Shown one piece after another: positions 34,810 through 45,532 of a stretch of DNA of 63,936 bases (the stretch's first letter is position 1; each line of letters opens with the position of its first letter). This DNA comes from a virus: the IMG/VR virus record IMGVR_UViG_3300042541_000539, positions 1 to 63,936 of that record; one strand, 5' to 3'. The position numbers and the translations under genes were made by a program. The notes under the pieces were generated by a model. It was not told the origin of the DNA. It saw only the letters and a program-made list of their open reading frames with translations, and searched no databases.

Positions 34810-35217
34810 ATGGAATTAAAATCAAGATCTTTACTAGAATCAGATTGGGAAACATTACAAGAATGGTGGGCTAAATGGAATTGGCCCGCAGTAACAAAAG
34901 AAATGTTACCATTAAACGGGCTAGGCGGATTAATGATTTATAAAGAAGATACACCAATTGTTGCAGGTTTTTTATATTTAACAAATTCAAGTATCGCTTG
35001 GATGGAATGGATTGTTTCAAACAAAGATTATAAAGAAGACGATAGAAAAGAAGCATTAGAACTTTTAATATTAGAGCTAGAAAAAGTTGCGTTAAGTGTT
35101 GGTAAGAATATAATATTTAGTGTAGGTAAGAATAAAAGTTTAATAAACATACATAAAGATTTAGGATATACGGTGGATGAAAATGCATCGTATGAAATTT
35201 CAAAAAAATTAATATAA
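34810..35217 (+). CDS. GNAT-type acetyltransferase
   Basis: 135 residues. SIAWMEWIVSNKDYKEDDRK, followed by a helix and LINIHKDLGYTVDENASYEI, matches the acetyl-CoA-binding core and the closing strand-helix of GNAT enzymes. The typical Q/RxxGxG/A loop is replaced by KEDDRKEA. A similar protein recurs within tail genes of related phages; it could modify a virion or host protein. Confidence 0.7.
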   Translation: MELKSRSLLESDWETLQEWWAKWNWPAVTKEMLPLNGLGGLMIYKEDTPIVAGFLYLTNSSIAWMEWIVSNKDYKEDDRKEALELLILELEKVALSVGKNIIFSVGKNKSLINIHKDLGYTVDENASYEISKKLI

Positions 35218-35218
35218 T

Positions 35219-35989
35219 ATGGCAGTAGTAACAGCAGCGGCAATAGGTGTCGGTACAAGTTTAATAGGCGGAGCCGTAGGGGCTCACCAGGCGAGTCAAG
35301 CAGCAAAAGGAGCACGTAATGATGCAGCGCGATCAAAGGCTGAAATGGATGCTATTAAAGCAGCTAGGCAGCCTATAACTAATCCATACGCAACTACAAC
35401 TAATCTTAGTGGGCTTGCTAAGGATTTATCTGGTTCAATAACTAACCCATATGCTAATCTTGGTGTTGCTACACAGGCGGCAGAGATGCAAGCAGAGGAA
35501 GCGGATATGGCTCTAGCAAATACATTGGATACATTGAGAGCTACCGGGGCAAGTGCTGGCGGGGCAACGGCATTAGCTCAAGCGGCTTTGCAAAGTAAAA
35601 AAGGTATTTCAGCAAGCATTGAACAACAAGAAGCGGCTAATGAAAAACTGCGTGCTCAAGGGGAAATGGAACGCACTCAAATGAAAATGGCAGAGCAACA
35701 AAGATTACAGTCAATAAAAATAAGCGAAGGGCAAAGAGTTCAAGGAGCTGAAGCTGCTGGTAAACAATTTATGTTTGGGGCACAAGAAGATAGAACCAAT
35801 GCAGACTTAGGTGCTGCTGCTGGACAATACGCTCAAGCGCAACAAAATATAGCTTCAGCAAATGCCGCACAAGCAACAGCGTGGGGGGGAGCGATTCAAG
35901 GGGTTACATCAGCAGTAGGCGATTTGGGTAAAACATTTGGCAAAACAGAAATAAAAGTAAATCCCGACGGAACCCCCTTTAAAAATTAA
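35219..35989 (+). CDS. Internal virion protein (gp14-like), 256 aa
   Basis: The hydrophobic Gly/Ala N-terminus (VVTAAAIGVGTSLIGGAVGAH) and long Ala/Gln-rich helices resemble the internal ejection proteins of podoviruses that form the channel across the cell envelope. It starts 2 nt after the acetyltransferase gene and is followed by two more internal-type proteins. Confidence 0.65.
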   Translation: MAVVTAAAIGVGTSLIGGAVGAHQASQAAKGARNDAARSKAEMDAIKAARQPITNPYATTTNLSGLAKDLSGSITNPYANLGVATQAAEMQAEEADMALANTLDTLRATGASAGGATALAQAALQSKKGISASIEQQEAANEKLRAQGEMERTQMKMAEQQRLQSIKISEGQRVQGAEAAGKQFMFGAQEDRTNADLGAAAGQYAQAQQNIASANAAQATAWGGAIQGVTSAVGDLGKTFGKTEIKVNPDGTPFKN

Positions 35990-35992
35990 TAT

Positions 35993-37588
35993 ATGAGCGC
36001 ATACGATAATCCAACTATAATAAAAGATGATTCAGCAATGATCTGGGCTCAAGCCCTTGGCAGTGCTGGACAAACATTTACGGAAAGCTTTAGAACAGCC
36101 ACAAAAGAAAGAGAAGCAAAAGAAAGGGAAGCTAGATTAGAAGCAGAAAAAAAAGCTAGAGAAGAGAAAGAGCAAACAATAAATAATCAAATATACAGCA
36201 GTGAGGAAAGATATAAGTATCAAGCTCGTATGGGTAAAATTGATGATGGCTTAGCAAAGGCCGGAGTAGGAGCTGATGGAGCGGATCTAGTTAATGGATT
36301 TATTATTAATACTAGTGAGATAAACGGCCAAAACAATGTAGATATTAAAACAAAAGTTTTAAGTAAAGAAGAACTAGACAAGAAAAATGCTTATGCTTCA
36401 CAAGTAGCTAAAGGAGAAGAAAATTTAGTTAGAGTGGCTGGTGGTTTATATTCACAAGCTCAAGCCGTTAAGATCGGAGATATTAATGACACCAATATAG
36501 GCAGTATTAAATTTAAAGGTGATAATATATTAGATCAAACTTTAAACAGGGTTACAACCTACGCATTGGCATATCCAGACAATAATAAAACTACAAAAGA
36601 ATTAGATTACGATGCTAATGGCGATCCCTCAAAAATCACATTGAATGTTACCACAAAAGTAGGCGATTACAATACCCTTATAAAAACATTTACAGATACA
36701 AATCCAGGAGTTAGTAAGGATGAAGTAAATGCAAAAATTAACGAAGGCATTAGCAAGGGGTTTATTATAAAAGGGAGCAATGACCAATACTCTATTAATT
36801 TTAAGAAGGATATTAATTCTGATTATGATGGGGAATTATATACTAAAATACCAGAGATAGAATACGGCAAGGTTCCGGTTACAATGGGCATTTATAGCAA
36901 AGAAGGTAACAACGATATATCTCCTGTATATATGCAGCCTACTGAATTTGCGGACTCAGAGGGTAATGCTAGTTTATCTGCATCAGAGGGTACTGTAAAA
37001 TATCAAAGAACCCCTATTGATATGGAAGCCATGAAGGCATCGCTAAAACCTGGGTTACAAGCAAAAGCGGAAGGACTGATAGCTTCTTCGTTTCAGGATC
37101 CGGACACTGCTGATGGTATATTAGCAAAATTAGGATTTGGCACTAATTATCAATCAAAAGAATTTGCTAAATACGATCTTGCCACAAAGGTAAATCTTTT
37201 AGCTGGAAAAATGGAAGAAAATGAAATTGCTAATATAATTCAGAAGTCTCAACTTGTACAAATGGATGGTAAATATTACAAGACAGATCCTGAATCCATT
37301 AAAATATTTAATAAGCCTTCTAGCAAAAGTAGCGGTACTGGGGGATTAACAGCTAACCAACAAGCTAAAGCAGCTCAATTAGCGGCAAAAGAAGCAAAAG
37401 AAAGAGCTAAACTAAGTGACACACGTAGTACTAGACCCGTTGAAGCAGGTAATGGTAAAACAAGAATTGTATGGAGTGGTAAGGGTTGGGTGAAACAAGA
37501 TAAAGCGTCTGGTGGTTGGGTTGAAGATATTGATTCTCCTTCAATACGTTCTAAAACGGAAGCTGGTAAAGCATACTTAGGATTATAA
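35993..37588 (+). CDS. Internal virion protein (gp15-like), 531 aa
   Basis: A charged coiled-coil N-terminus (TATKEREAKEREARLEAEKK) is followed by an Asn/Asp/Lys-rich body. Position between the small hydrophobic protein and the 2538-residue protein mirrors the gp14-gp15-gp16 order of T7-like viruses; the ejection role is inferred from that. Confidence 0.6.
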   Translation: MSAYDNPTIIKDDSAMIWAQALGSAGQTFTESFRTATKEREAKEREARLEAEKKAREEKEQTINNQIYSSEERYKYQARMGKIDDGLAKAGVGADGADLVNGFIINTSEINGQNNVDIKTKVLSKEELDKKNAYASQVAKGEENLVRVAGGLYSQAQAVKIGDINDTNIGSIKFKGDNILDQTLNRVTTYALAYPDNNKTTKELDYDANGDPSKITLNVTTKVGDYNTLIKTFTDTNPGVSKDEVNAKINEGISKGFIIKGSNDQYSINFKKDINSDYDGELYTKIPEIEYGKVPVTMGIYSKEGNNDISPVYMQPTEFADSEGNASLSASEGTVKYQRTPIDMEAMKASLKPGLQAKAEGLIASSFQDPDTADGILAKLGFGTNYQSKEFAKYDLATKVNLLAGKMEENEIANIIQKSQLVQMDGKYYKTDPESIKIFNKPSSKSSGTGGLTANQQAKAAQLAAKEAKERAKLSDTRSTRPVEAGNGKTRIVWSGKGWVKQDKASGGWVEDIDSPSIRSKTEAGKAYLGL

Positions 37589-37610
37589 TATAATTAGTAA
37601 ATAAACGTAC

Positions 37611-40600
37611 ATGCTAGAATACGAATTAAACGGTAAAATATATACAGAACAGGACTTAATTAATGCAGCCGGAGGTAAAGACAAACTTCCGGCTTACATT
37701 AAAAGCAAAGGATATAAAGTAGCTAATAAGAAAACTACTGATTTTTCAGAGATTAATAAGGCTAAAAATAAAAAAATTGCTATAATACCTGGTGTTAATG
37801 ATTTTGGAGCAGAAATCGATAACAAATTAAAGCCTTTTAATTTTAAGGAGGTAAGCCAAGGCAAAGAATATAAAGCAATTGATGTTGCAAAAGATAAAGT
37901 AAAAAAAGAAAAGCAACAACCTGTTACTAGATTGCGAAATGAAGTATTAGATCTTGATGGCAAAAAAGCAAAAGAAGAAGATTCAGGATTTGTAAATTAT
38001 CTTAAGGAAAGTTTTGATTCTACTGTCTCTACAATTACGCAATCTTTTTATAAAGCACCTGAATTTGCTTACGATATAGCTGCTTCCATTACAAATCCTA
38101 TTGCTAAAGCAATTGGCAAAGCAACAGGCACAGAAGTCAAAGAGGCTTCCTCCGAACGCATAATGGAAACTTTTGGCATTAAAAATATCCCTGCCGAAAT
38201 TTTACAAAAAAGAATAAATGAATCAAATAAAGTAATAAAAGAATATAGTGATAAAAACGGAGCAGATCCGTTAACAGCAATAGAAAACGGTAATTACTTA
38301 GGGGCTGCAAAATTAGTTGCTGGTGGAACAGTGCAATCAGCGCCGTGGATGGCGGCAGCTATATTAAGTGGAGGTAGTTCTACAGCCATGACTGCTATTG
38401 CGGCTTCAACAGCGGTATCAAAGGCTGAACAATTAAAAATAGAAAATCCAGAAATGGATGTGCAAGATAGAACAACAAATGCTATTGTGTCTGGAGCTTT
38501 GGAAGGATACCTAGGCCAATTATTTACTGGAGCGTCGGGAGCAGTTGTAAAAAGAATAATTGCGGATAAAGGAGCAAAAGCTGGATCTAAAATTATTTCT
38601 AATGGATTAATGGGGACCCTTGAAAAAGCAATTGAAAAAAGCCCTATGATTGGTGTTATAGGCGAAATGGCTGAAGAAGGAGGGGTTGAATTAGGTAATC
38701 AGCTAAACGACATGAATTCTGGTCTTAGAAAGGAATTAGATTACAGACAAATAACAAATGCAGGTATTATAGCTACAGGAATGGCCGGGACAAATACAGT
38801 CCCTGTATACGCTGCTAAAGGCTATATGAAAGCCGTAGAATATAATGAAGTAAAAAAAGTAAACAAAGAAATAAATTCACTTACAATCCAATTGTCTAAT
38901 CCTTATATAAAGGATTCAGATAAAAAAATAATTTCCGCACGAGTTAATAGACTTGTTACGGAAAATAAAGCAATTGTCGGTAGTAGTTTAGAAAAAATTA
39001 GCGCTTTACCAGAAAGTGTAAAAACAGAACTTAATGTTTTAAATTCTGGATTAGATGATTTAAAAAGTAAATATTTAGAATTAAGTGACGACACTGATTT
39101 ACCTATTGATATTAAAAAAGCCATGGGGAGCGAATTAATTTTGCAGGCTAAAGAAATACAAGATAGAAAAACAAGTATCATTGAAGGCAATTACATATAC
39201 GAAGATTTTAAAAAATTACCAGAAGCCGAACAGGACAGGATTAAATTATTAGCTAATGAAACATTAGTAGCAAATTCTGAATTAACAGATGATCCTAAAA
39301 CAAAGTTTAATGAGGATGAGATAAAAAGAGAGGCTGTTAATATCTACAATACTGAATTAAGAACTAAAGACCTTAATGCAGATATAGAACGCACTAAACA
39401 GGCTGTACAGGCTATAGGTTTAGGCGAAGATATTGATATGCCTGAATTAAATACCGCAAATGACGTTATTGATTATTTATCTAGCAATACAAAATTAGAT
39501 GAAAACACTATAGAGGATATAGCTGATTCTTATGGGGCTTTTATACCGTTAGATAATGGCAAAGAAGCATTGATAATAAATAAAGAAGCAGCTGGTATGG
39601 ACCAAGTTGTTACAACAGGACAGCATGAATTCTTACATAAACTTATATACAAAGCGGTTAAAGACAATGTATCATTGCAGAAGCAAATGGGGTCTCAATT
39701 ATATAACCATATTGAAAGTTATATTGGGACGGAAGCTTTTAATAATACGGAATTTAAAAATAGATACGATACCTATAAAAAAGATTTTGAAAATACAAAA
39801 GCAGAATTAGACAATAAAGTATTAAAAGCAAAAGACTTTTTTGAAAAAGGCAATATATCACAGGAAAGATATGCTCAAGCTATCGCAGAAGCCGATGAGG
39901 CTACGTCAAAAGCGGAAGGCAAATATTTAGAAGAAACATTACCATTATTATCTGAGTCTTTATCTAAGGGAGATATAAAATACGAAGAAACATTTTTTAC
40001 AAAGATAGGGGATATACTGCGTAAAGCCTTTCAAAAATACGGATTAAGTAAAGTAAAATTTGATACAGGTAAAGACGTGTTTAATTTTGTTAGAGACTAT
40101 AATAAGAGCTTTGAGAAAGGACAATTTACAAAAGCATTTAAAGCATTAGCAAAAGAAGGAACGTATAAAGGGTCTATTGCTAAAGGCAACGCTCCGGTTA
40201 GAACTACTACTAAAACTACTGTAAAGAAAAGTCAGCCATTGTCACAAGTTGAAACTTTAAAGAAACAACTTAAAGATATTCAAGATAATGAATTTGATTA
40301 TGATCCTGATGATTTTGATCAGCAAATTGACAATTTAAAAAACAAAATTAAAAAAGCAATTGAAAAAGAAAAAACAGCGCCTGTAGTTGAAATTAAAAAG
40401 GAAGTTTCAGAAGAAGACGCAGACAAAGAAATAATAAAAAATGAAAGATCATCATTATCTTCTGACAAAGTACAAAAAATATATGATGATAAAGGTGTAA
40501 ATGGTGCTCAGGATATTATAGATTTATTTAAACCTATCACAAAAAAATTAGTAAATAGGAGAATGGATGCTCCTGGTTTTGATAGAGAATTATTAACCGA

Positions 40601-43600
40601 TGAGATTGAAACAGGCTCCGGCGGTATTTTAGATTTAATAACTAAATATAAACCCGATAGTGGAATACCTTTAGCTGCATTTATTAATAAATATTTGCCT
40701 GTTAGAGCCATAGCGGCTTCAAGGAGAGTATTGGATAAAGCTTTTAGTAAAGATGTAACAGAAGAGAAAGGTCTAATGGCTGAAGAAACTGTCTCAGAAG
40801 TAAAAGAAAAACCAAAATATAAAAACGCATTAGAAGCAAATGTTTTTGAGCCAGGAGCGCTAGAAGCGGCCCAAAACAAGATCTTAACTGTTGTAAGAAC
40901 ATTGAAATCTAAAATAGACGAGCCTATAAGTTTAAATCGTACTGTTACACCTATAATAGCTGAGATTAGAGACGAGATTGGTAGGCAATTAGATATTGAT
41001 CTTAAAACCATTATGGGAGGCAAGAAAGATGATCAATTAAAAAAATGGTTGGTAAAGAATAAGCGTTATGTATTGGAAAACATGACTACAACTTGGCTGA
41101 TGGGGAAAGATGGCCAAGGCGGTATTCCACAGGCTGTTCAAAAACAAGTTGATGGGAGATGGATTAACTACCCTGACTGGGTAGGTAAAAAAATAGATAG
41201 AGAAACTACATCAACAGATTTAGCGGGAAGAACATCAGGAGCTGAACTTGTTAGGAGGTTGCCTGGCGTAGCTAACAATGTTTCTGAAGCTGATTATCTT
41301 TCTCAAATATTAGAGCCAAGTGGTAACCCTATTAGGGGCAGAAAAGAATCTTTAGCAAAAGCAATTGCGGAAGAATCCGCGTTTGATATTATTAATAAAG
41401 ATTTTGAGGATAAAGGACCAATATTTGAAGCATTTAAAACAAATCAGGAAAGATTAGGGGCTTATTTAAACGATAGTGTTGTTAACGAATTTGCAAAGCA
41501 AGCAGAAAGAGGTAATATTAAATTTTCAGCAAAATTAATTAAAGGATTTGAGATTTCTCAAGATAAACTAGGTAAAGACATATTCAATGCTGAAACTATA
41601 GAAGATGAGATTGGAGCTATTAATAATTGGATTGCAAGTGACGGTAGATCATTAAGAACTTTAGCTTGGACAATAGGTAAAGGATTAAAAAAATTCACTA
41701 CAAACAAAGGATTGTTTGAGAACATAATATTACCAATAATTAAAACTTATTCCAAATTTGAAGGTATAGTAGGGGAAGATTCTTATAGATTAGAAGACAC
41801 TAAAAAAGGCCAATCCATATATTTTGGTGAAGAAAAAGTTCCTTTATGGGCAGACACAACACTTATTAAAGCAGATTGGTCAAATTTTACAAATAAAATT
41901 GATACAGAATCAATTAAAGCAACGAATGATTTAATTGATGTTGTTAAATATTTTAAAGACAATAAACAAACTAAAGAAGATTTTGAGTCTTATCTAGCGT
42001 TCTTAAGATGGGATCAAAGAGGTTTGATTAGAAAAGTATCAAAGTCGGGGGTTGGCGTATTAGAGTTGAATAAAAAGCAAGAGGCAAGGCTCGAGCACAA
42101 TCCTCCGGTTCAAAGCATTGTTGAAAAAGTTACAGATTTATTTGACGGTAAAATTACAGAAAATGAATTTAGAGAATTTGTAGACAAAGCCAGAGTGAAT
42201 CTTGTGCCTAAAGCCGTAGAAGATATGTTACCCGAATATGAAGAAGGCAAAAACAGAATGCATGATTCAAAAGCGGTTTTATATTTACAAGACTTAATAG
42301 ATAAAGGATATAAAGTTACAGGTTTAGAAAAAGAATATGGCTCGAAAGCTAAATTTAATTCATTAGTAAAATTAGCAAAATCAGGAGTAACATCTAAAGA
42401 AAATATTCAGAACGGCAAGAATATAAACGCTGTTAATTCTTCTTTAACCGTTAAGTATTCTAAAACACCAAAAGGTATATCTGTTTTTGATTTTGATGAT
42501 ACGGTTGGGTTGACTAAAAGTAACGTGCTATACACAATGCCTGATGGAACCAACGGTAAATTAAATGCTGAAGAATTTGCTAAAGAAGGTGGTAAACTAA
42601 GCGCCGAAGGAGCTGTGTTTGATTTCTCTGAATTTAGCAAAGTAGTTAATGGCAAACCTGGGCCAATGGTTGAGAAAATGAAAAAGATGATTGGCAAGTT
42701 TGGTCCTGAAAATTTCTTTATATTAACAGCTCGCCCGGCAAACTCTGCAGGTCCAATCCATGAGTTCTTATCCTCAATAGGTATTGATATACCATTAGAG
42801 AACATAACAGGATTAGGTAATAGTGCAGCTCAAGCTAAAGCAGACTGGATAGTTGATAAAGCAGCCAATGGGTATAATGATTTTTACTTTGCTGATGACG
42901 CCCCGCAGAATGTTAAAGCGGTACAAGATGCATTAGACGTATTAGACGTTAAATCAAAAATACAGCAAGCTAGAATCAAGTTTAGTAAAACTATGTCTGA
43001 CGACTTCAATAAAATCATTGAAGAGAATACTGGCATGGAAGATTACAAAGTGTTTTCTGATATAACTGCTAAAAGAAGAGGAGCTAACAAAAACAAATTT
43101 GATTTTTATGTGCCGCCATCTGCTGCAGACTTTGAATTATTGCTTTACAAATTTATGGGTAAAGGCCCGAAAGGCGAGGAACAAAAACAATTCTTTGAGG
43201 AAGCATTGATAATACCTTATATAAACGGTGTTGATTTAATGGATGCTGCAAGACAGTCTATAAAAAGAAACTACAAAGAATTATTAAAAGCATTCCCCGA
43301 CGTTAAGAAAGAACTTGAAAAGCTAACGCCAAACAAAGACTTTACATATGATCAGGCTATGCGTGTTGCAATATGGAATCAGTTTGACACAGAAATACCT
43401 GGTTTATCTCAAAGAGATATAACGTATTTATCTGATCTAGTCAACAATGATCCGGAACTTGCTGCTTTTAAAGACGGATTAATAGTAATGGGTAGACAAG
43501 AAAAAGGTTGGTTACCACCAGATGATTTCTGGGATGCTACAACTATTATTTCAGACCTATATAATATCACAGAAGGCTCTGGTAGAAAAAAATTCTTAGG

Positions 43601-45227
43601 GGAGTTTATTGAAAATACCGAAAACATATTTGGTAAATTTGATAACGGCAGATTAGTTGGACCTAATATGAATAAAGTTGAAGCTGTTTACGGAACAAAC
43701 GTTAGAGAAGCATTGGAAGATTCTATATATAGAATGATCAATGGTAAAAACAGAAGCTACGGAGGTGATAAAGAAACAGCTGCGTGGAGTAGTTGGGTAA
43801 ATGGATCTACAGGAGCAATCATGTTCTTGAACACTCGTTCTGCTGCATTACAAATGTTAGGAGCTGTTAACTTCCTGAACTGGAGAGATAATAATCCATT
43901 CAATGCTGGTAAAGCGTTTTTGAACCAACCACAATACTGGAAAGATTTTGCTCGTATATGGAATTCTGACAAACTAAAAGAAAGACGTGGTGGATTAAGG
44001 GAGGATGTTGCTTCTGCCGAGATTGCAAATGCAGCGGCTAGTAGTAAAAACAAAGCTGTTGCAGTGACCTCGTATTTATTAAAAATAGGTTATACACCAA
44101 CACAACTTGCGGATAGTTTTGCTATTGCAATGGGGGGAGCGCCGTTCTATAGAAATAGAATTAATACTTATTTGAAAGAAGGACTTACAGAAGACGAGGC
44201 GGAATCAAAAGCGTGGGAAGAATTCTCAAAGGTGTCAGATGAAACACAACAATCAGGTGATCCAAAGGATATATCAAAACAACAATCGAGCGGCGCTGGT
44301 AGACTTTTATTAGTATTCCAAAACTTTACAATGCAGCAATCCCGAATCGTTAAAAAAGCCGCCTTGGATCTTAAGAATAGAAGAGGCGATGATAAAACTA
44401 ATATATCTAAAATAGTTTATTATCTAGCAGTGCAAAACATAATGTTCTCCACGTTACAACAAGGTTTGTTTGCTGTTTTATTTGATGATGACGAAGAAGA
44501 AGAGAAAAAAGATAAAAAGAAAAAAACAAGACAAGAAGCCGCTATTGATGTTGGAAATGGAGTATTCGACAGTATACTTAGAGGCACTGGATTTGTTGGT
44601 GGTGTAATAGCTACATTAAAGAATACAGTTATTAAATACCTAGAAGAAAAAGAAAAGAAACAAAAAGCTGAATATGCTAAGGTTGTTCTTGAGGCAGCAA
44701 ATATGTCTCCTCCAATTGGATCTAAATTAAGAAAAATATATAGTTCATTACAACAAACTAAATATGATAAAGACTTAATAGAAGCAAGAGGTTGGGGAGT
44801 AATGCAAGACGGCAGAGTTCACTTAGGCCCTATGTATTCTGTATCCGGAAAACTTGTTGAGGTTGGTGCTAATTTTCCTATGGATAGATTAGTAAATAAG
44901 GTAGAGAATCTTTCGCAAGCATTTAATGCAGAAAATACTGCAGTACAAAGATTAGCTACAGGACTTGGTTATTCGCCTTGGACAGTTGGAATTGAAGGCC
45001 CTAAAGGAGACTTGCTTATAAAAGCCGGCGCTAAAGAAAAGCGTAAAGAAGAAGGGGTGCTTAAAGCAATAAAAACTAGAAAAGAGAATAAAGAAAAACT
45101 GGAAGATAGTATCAAAGGCTTGTCAACCTATGAGCGAAGAGAATACAAAAGAAAAAAGCTTATAGAGAAAAGAGAGAAAAGAAAGAAAAGAATATTAATG
45201 GAAAGACAATTAAACGAGAACAGATAG
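37611..45227 (+). CDS. Giant internal virion/ejection protein, 2538 aa
   Basis: A multi-domain protein at the end of the late block. Visible: HEFLH (HExxH, His672-Glu673-His676); a stretch at about 983-1035 (LTDEIETGSGGILDLITKYK, PLAAFINKYLPVRAIAASRR) resembling region 2 of sigma-70 factors; a HAD phosphatase-type domain with DFDDT at Asp1627/Asp1629, LTARP at 1705-1709 and ADDAPQN at 1762-1763; and a C-terminal helical part with a hydrophobic segment near 2272-2292 (AVQNIMFSTLQQGLFAVLF), followed by an acidic and then basic tail. Likely injected with the DNA. One GTATAGCA copy (reverse) lies at 42536-42545. Confidence 0.75.
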   Translation: MLEYELNGKIYTEQDLINAAGGKDKLPAYIKSKGYKVANKKTTDFSEINKAKNKKIAIIPGVNDFGAEIDNKLKPFNFKEVSQGKEYKAIDVAKDKVKKEKQQPVTRLRNEVLDLDGKKAKEEDSGFVNYLKESFDSTVSTITQSFYKAPEFAYDIAASITNPIAKAIGKATGTEVKEASSERIMETFGIKNIPAEILQKRINESNKVIKEYSDKNGADPLTAIENGNYLGAAKLVAGGTVQSAPWMAAAILSGGSSTAMTAIAASTAVSKAEQLKIENPEMDVQDRTTNAIVSGALEGYLGQLFTGASGAVVKRIIADKGAKAGSKIISNGLMGTLEKAIEKSPMIGVIGEMAEEGGVELGNQLNDMNSGLRKELDYRQITNAGIIATGMAGTNTVPVYAAKGYMKAVEYNEVKKVNKEINSLTIQLSNPYIKDSDKKIISARVNRLVTENKAIVGSSLEKISALPESVKTELNVLNSGLDDLKSKYLELSDDTDLPIDIKKAMGSELILQAKEIQDRKTSIIEGNYIYEDFKKLPEAEQDRIKLLANETLVANSELTDDPKTKFNEDEIKREAVNIYNTELRTKDLNADIERTKQAVQAIGLGEDIDMPELNTANDVIDYLSSNTKLDENTIEDIADSYGAFIPLDNGKEALIINKEAAGMDQVVTTGQHEFLHKLIYKAVKDNVSLQKQMGSQLYNHIESYIGTEAFNNTEFKNRYDTYKKDFENTKAELDNKVLKAKDFFEKGNISQERYAQAIAEADEATSKAEGKYLEETLPLLSESLSKGDIKYEETFFTKIGDILRKAFQKYGLSKVKFDTGKDVFNFVRDYNKSFEKGQFTKAFKALAKEGTYKGSIAKGNAPVRTTTKTTVKKSQPLSQVETLKKQLKDIQDNEFDYDPDDFDQQIDNLKNKIKKAIEKEKTAPVVEIKKEVSEEDADKEIIKNERSSLSSDKVQKIYDDKGVNGAQDIIDLFKPITKKLVNRRMDAPGFDRELLTDEIETGSGGILDLITKYKPDSGIPLAAFINKYLPVRAIAASRRVLDKAFSKDVTEEKGLMAEETVSEVKEKPKYKNALEANVFEPGALEAAQNKILTVVRTLKSKIDEPISLNRTVTPIIAEIRDEIGRQLDIDLKTIMGGKKDDQLKKWLVKNKRYVLENMTTTWLMGKDGQGGIPQAVQKQVDGRWINYPDWVGKKIDRETTSTDLAGRTSGAELVRRLPGVANNVSEADYLSQILEPSGNPIRGRKESLAKAIAEESAFDIINKDFEDKGPIFEAFKTNQERLGAYLNDSVVNEFAKQAERGNIKFSAKLIKGFEISQDKLGKDIFNAETIEDEIGAINNWIASDGRSLRTLAWTIGKGLKKFTTNKGLFENIILPIIKTYSKFEGIVGEDSYRLEDTKKGQSIYFGEEKVPLWADTTLIKADWSNFTNKIDTESIKATNDLIDVVKYFKDNKQTKEDFESYLAFLRWDQRGLIRKVSKSGVGVLELNKKQEARLEHNPPVQSIVEKVTDLFDGKITENEFREFVDKARVNLVPKAVEDMLPEYEEGKNRMHDSKAVLYLQDLIDKGYKVTGLEKEYGSKAKFNSLVKLAKSGVTSKENIQNGKNINAVNSSLTVKYSKTPKGISVFDFDDTVGLTKSNVLYTMPDGTNGKLNAEEFAKEGGKLSAEGAVFDFSEFSKVVNGKPGPMVEKMKKMIGKFGPENFFILTARPANSAGPIHEFLSSIGIDIPLENITGLGNSAAQAKADWIVDKAANGYNDFYFADDAPQNVKAVQDALDVLDVKSKIQQARIKFSKTMSDDFNKIIEENTGMEDYKVFSDITAKRRGANKNKFDFYVPPSAADFELLLYKFMGKGPKGEEQKQFFEEALIIPYINGVDLMDAARQSIKRNYKELLKAFPDVKKELEKLTPNKDFTYDQAMRVAIWNQFDTEIPGLSQRDITYLSDLVNNDPELAAFKDGLIVMGRQEKGWLPPDDFWDATTIISDLYNITEGSGRKKFLGEFIENTENIFGKFDNGRLVGPNMNKVEAVYGTNVREALEDSIYRMINGKNRSYGGDKETAAWSSWVNGSTGAIMFLNTRSAALQMLGAVNFLNWRDNNPFNAGKAFLNQPQYWKDFARIWNSDKLKERRGGLREDVASAEIANAAASSKNKAVAVTSYLLKIGYTPTQLADSFAIAMGGAPFYRNRINTYLKEGLTEDEAESKAWEEFSKVSDETQQSGDPKDISKQQSSGAGRLLLVFQNFTMQQSRIVKKAALDLKNRRGDDKTNISKIVYYLAVQNIMFSTLQQGLFAVLFDDDEEEEKKDKKKKTRQEAAIDVGNGVFDSILRGTGFVGGVIATLKNTVIKYLEEKEKKQKAEYAKVVLEAANMSPPIGSKLRKIYSSLQQTKYDKDLIEARGWGVMQDGRVHLGPMYSVSGKLVEVGANFPMDRLVNKVENLSQAFNAENTAVQRLATGLGYSPWTVGIEGPKGDLLIKAGAKEKRKEEGVLKAIKTRKENKEKLEDSIKGLSTYERREYKRKKLIEKREKRKKRILMERQLNENR

Positions 45228-45255
45228 TAATAGGCAACATACCTATAGTTCCGTA

Positions 45256-45292
45256 AAAAGGAAGGGGACCACATTAGTGAATCCCCTTTTTT
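45256..45292. terminator. Bidirectional terminator between convergent blocks
   Basis: Stem AAGGGGA (45262-45268) / TCCCCTT (45282-45288), followed rightward by a 7-T run and leftward by TTCCTTTTT. It sits between the last late gene and the last leftward gene, as expected for a two-way transcription stop. Confidence 0.88.
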
Positions 45293-45325
45293 TATTATAG
45301 TAAATTAAACTCTAAATAATCACCA

Positions 45326-45532
45326 CTAAGGTTCAGGAACCGAGGTTTCTTCTTTTTCAACTTGCTTTGTCATAGCTTTAATCGCGTCTTCGTAACCAGG
45401 CATTAACTTGATTACTTCTAATGTGCCTGCAGCGAGTGTGGTTAAATGTTGTTGTTCACTCATTACTTGTTGTAAAAGCCTAATTAAGGCGTCTACTTTG
45501 TTTTTCATTTCAACTAAGGTTTGTTCTTTCAT
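45326..45532 (-). CDS. Small helical protein, 68 aa
   Basis: KNKVDALIRLLQQVMSEQQH and the following residues form a coiled-coil-like helix; the tail is Glu/Pro-rich. No family recognised. Last gene of the leftward block, overlapping the oxygenase gene by 4 nt. Confidence 0.6.
   Translation of the reverse strand: MKEQTLVEMKNKVDALIRLLQQVMSEQQHLTTLAAGTLEVIKLMPGYEDAIKAMTKQVEKEETSVPEP

Noticed and set aside
37611-45227. Giant virion RNA polymerase as in crAss-like phages
   Set aside because: No DxDGD-type catalytic loop was found in the 2538-residue protein, and only a sigma-like stretch was noticed.
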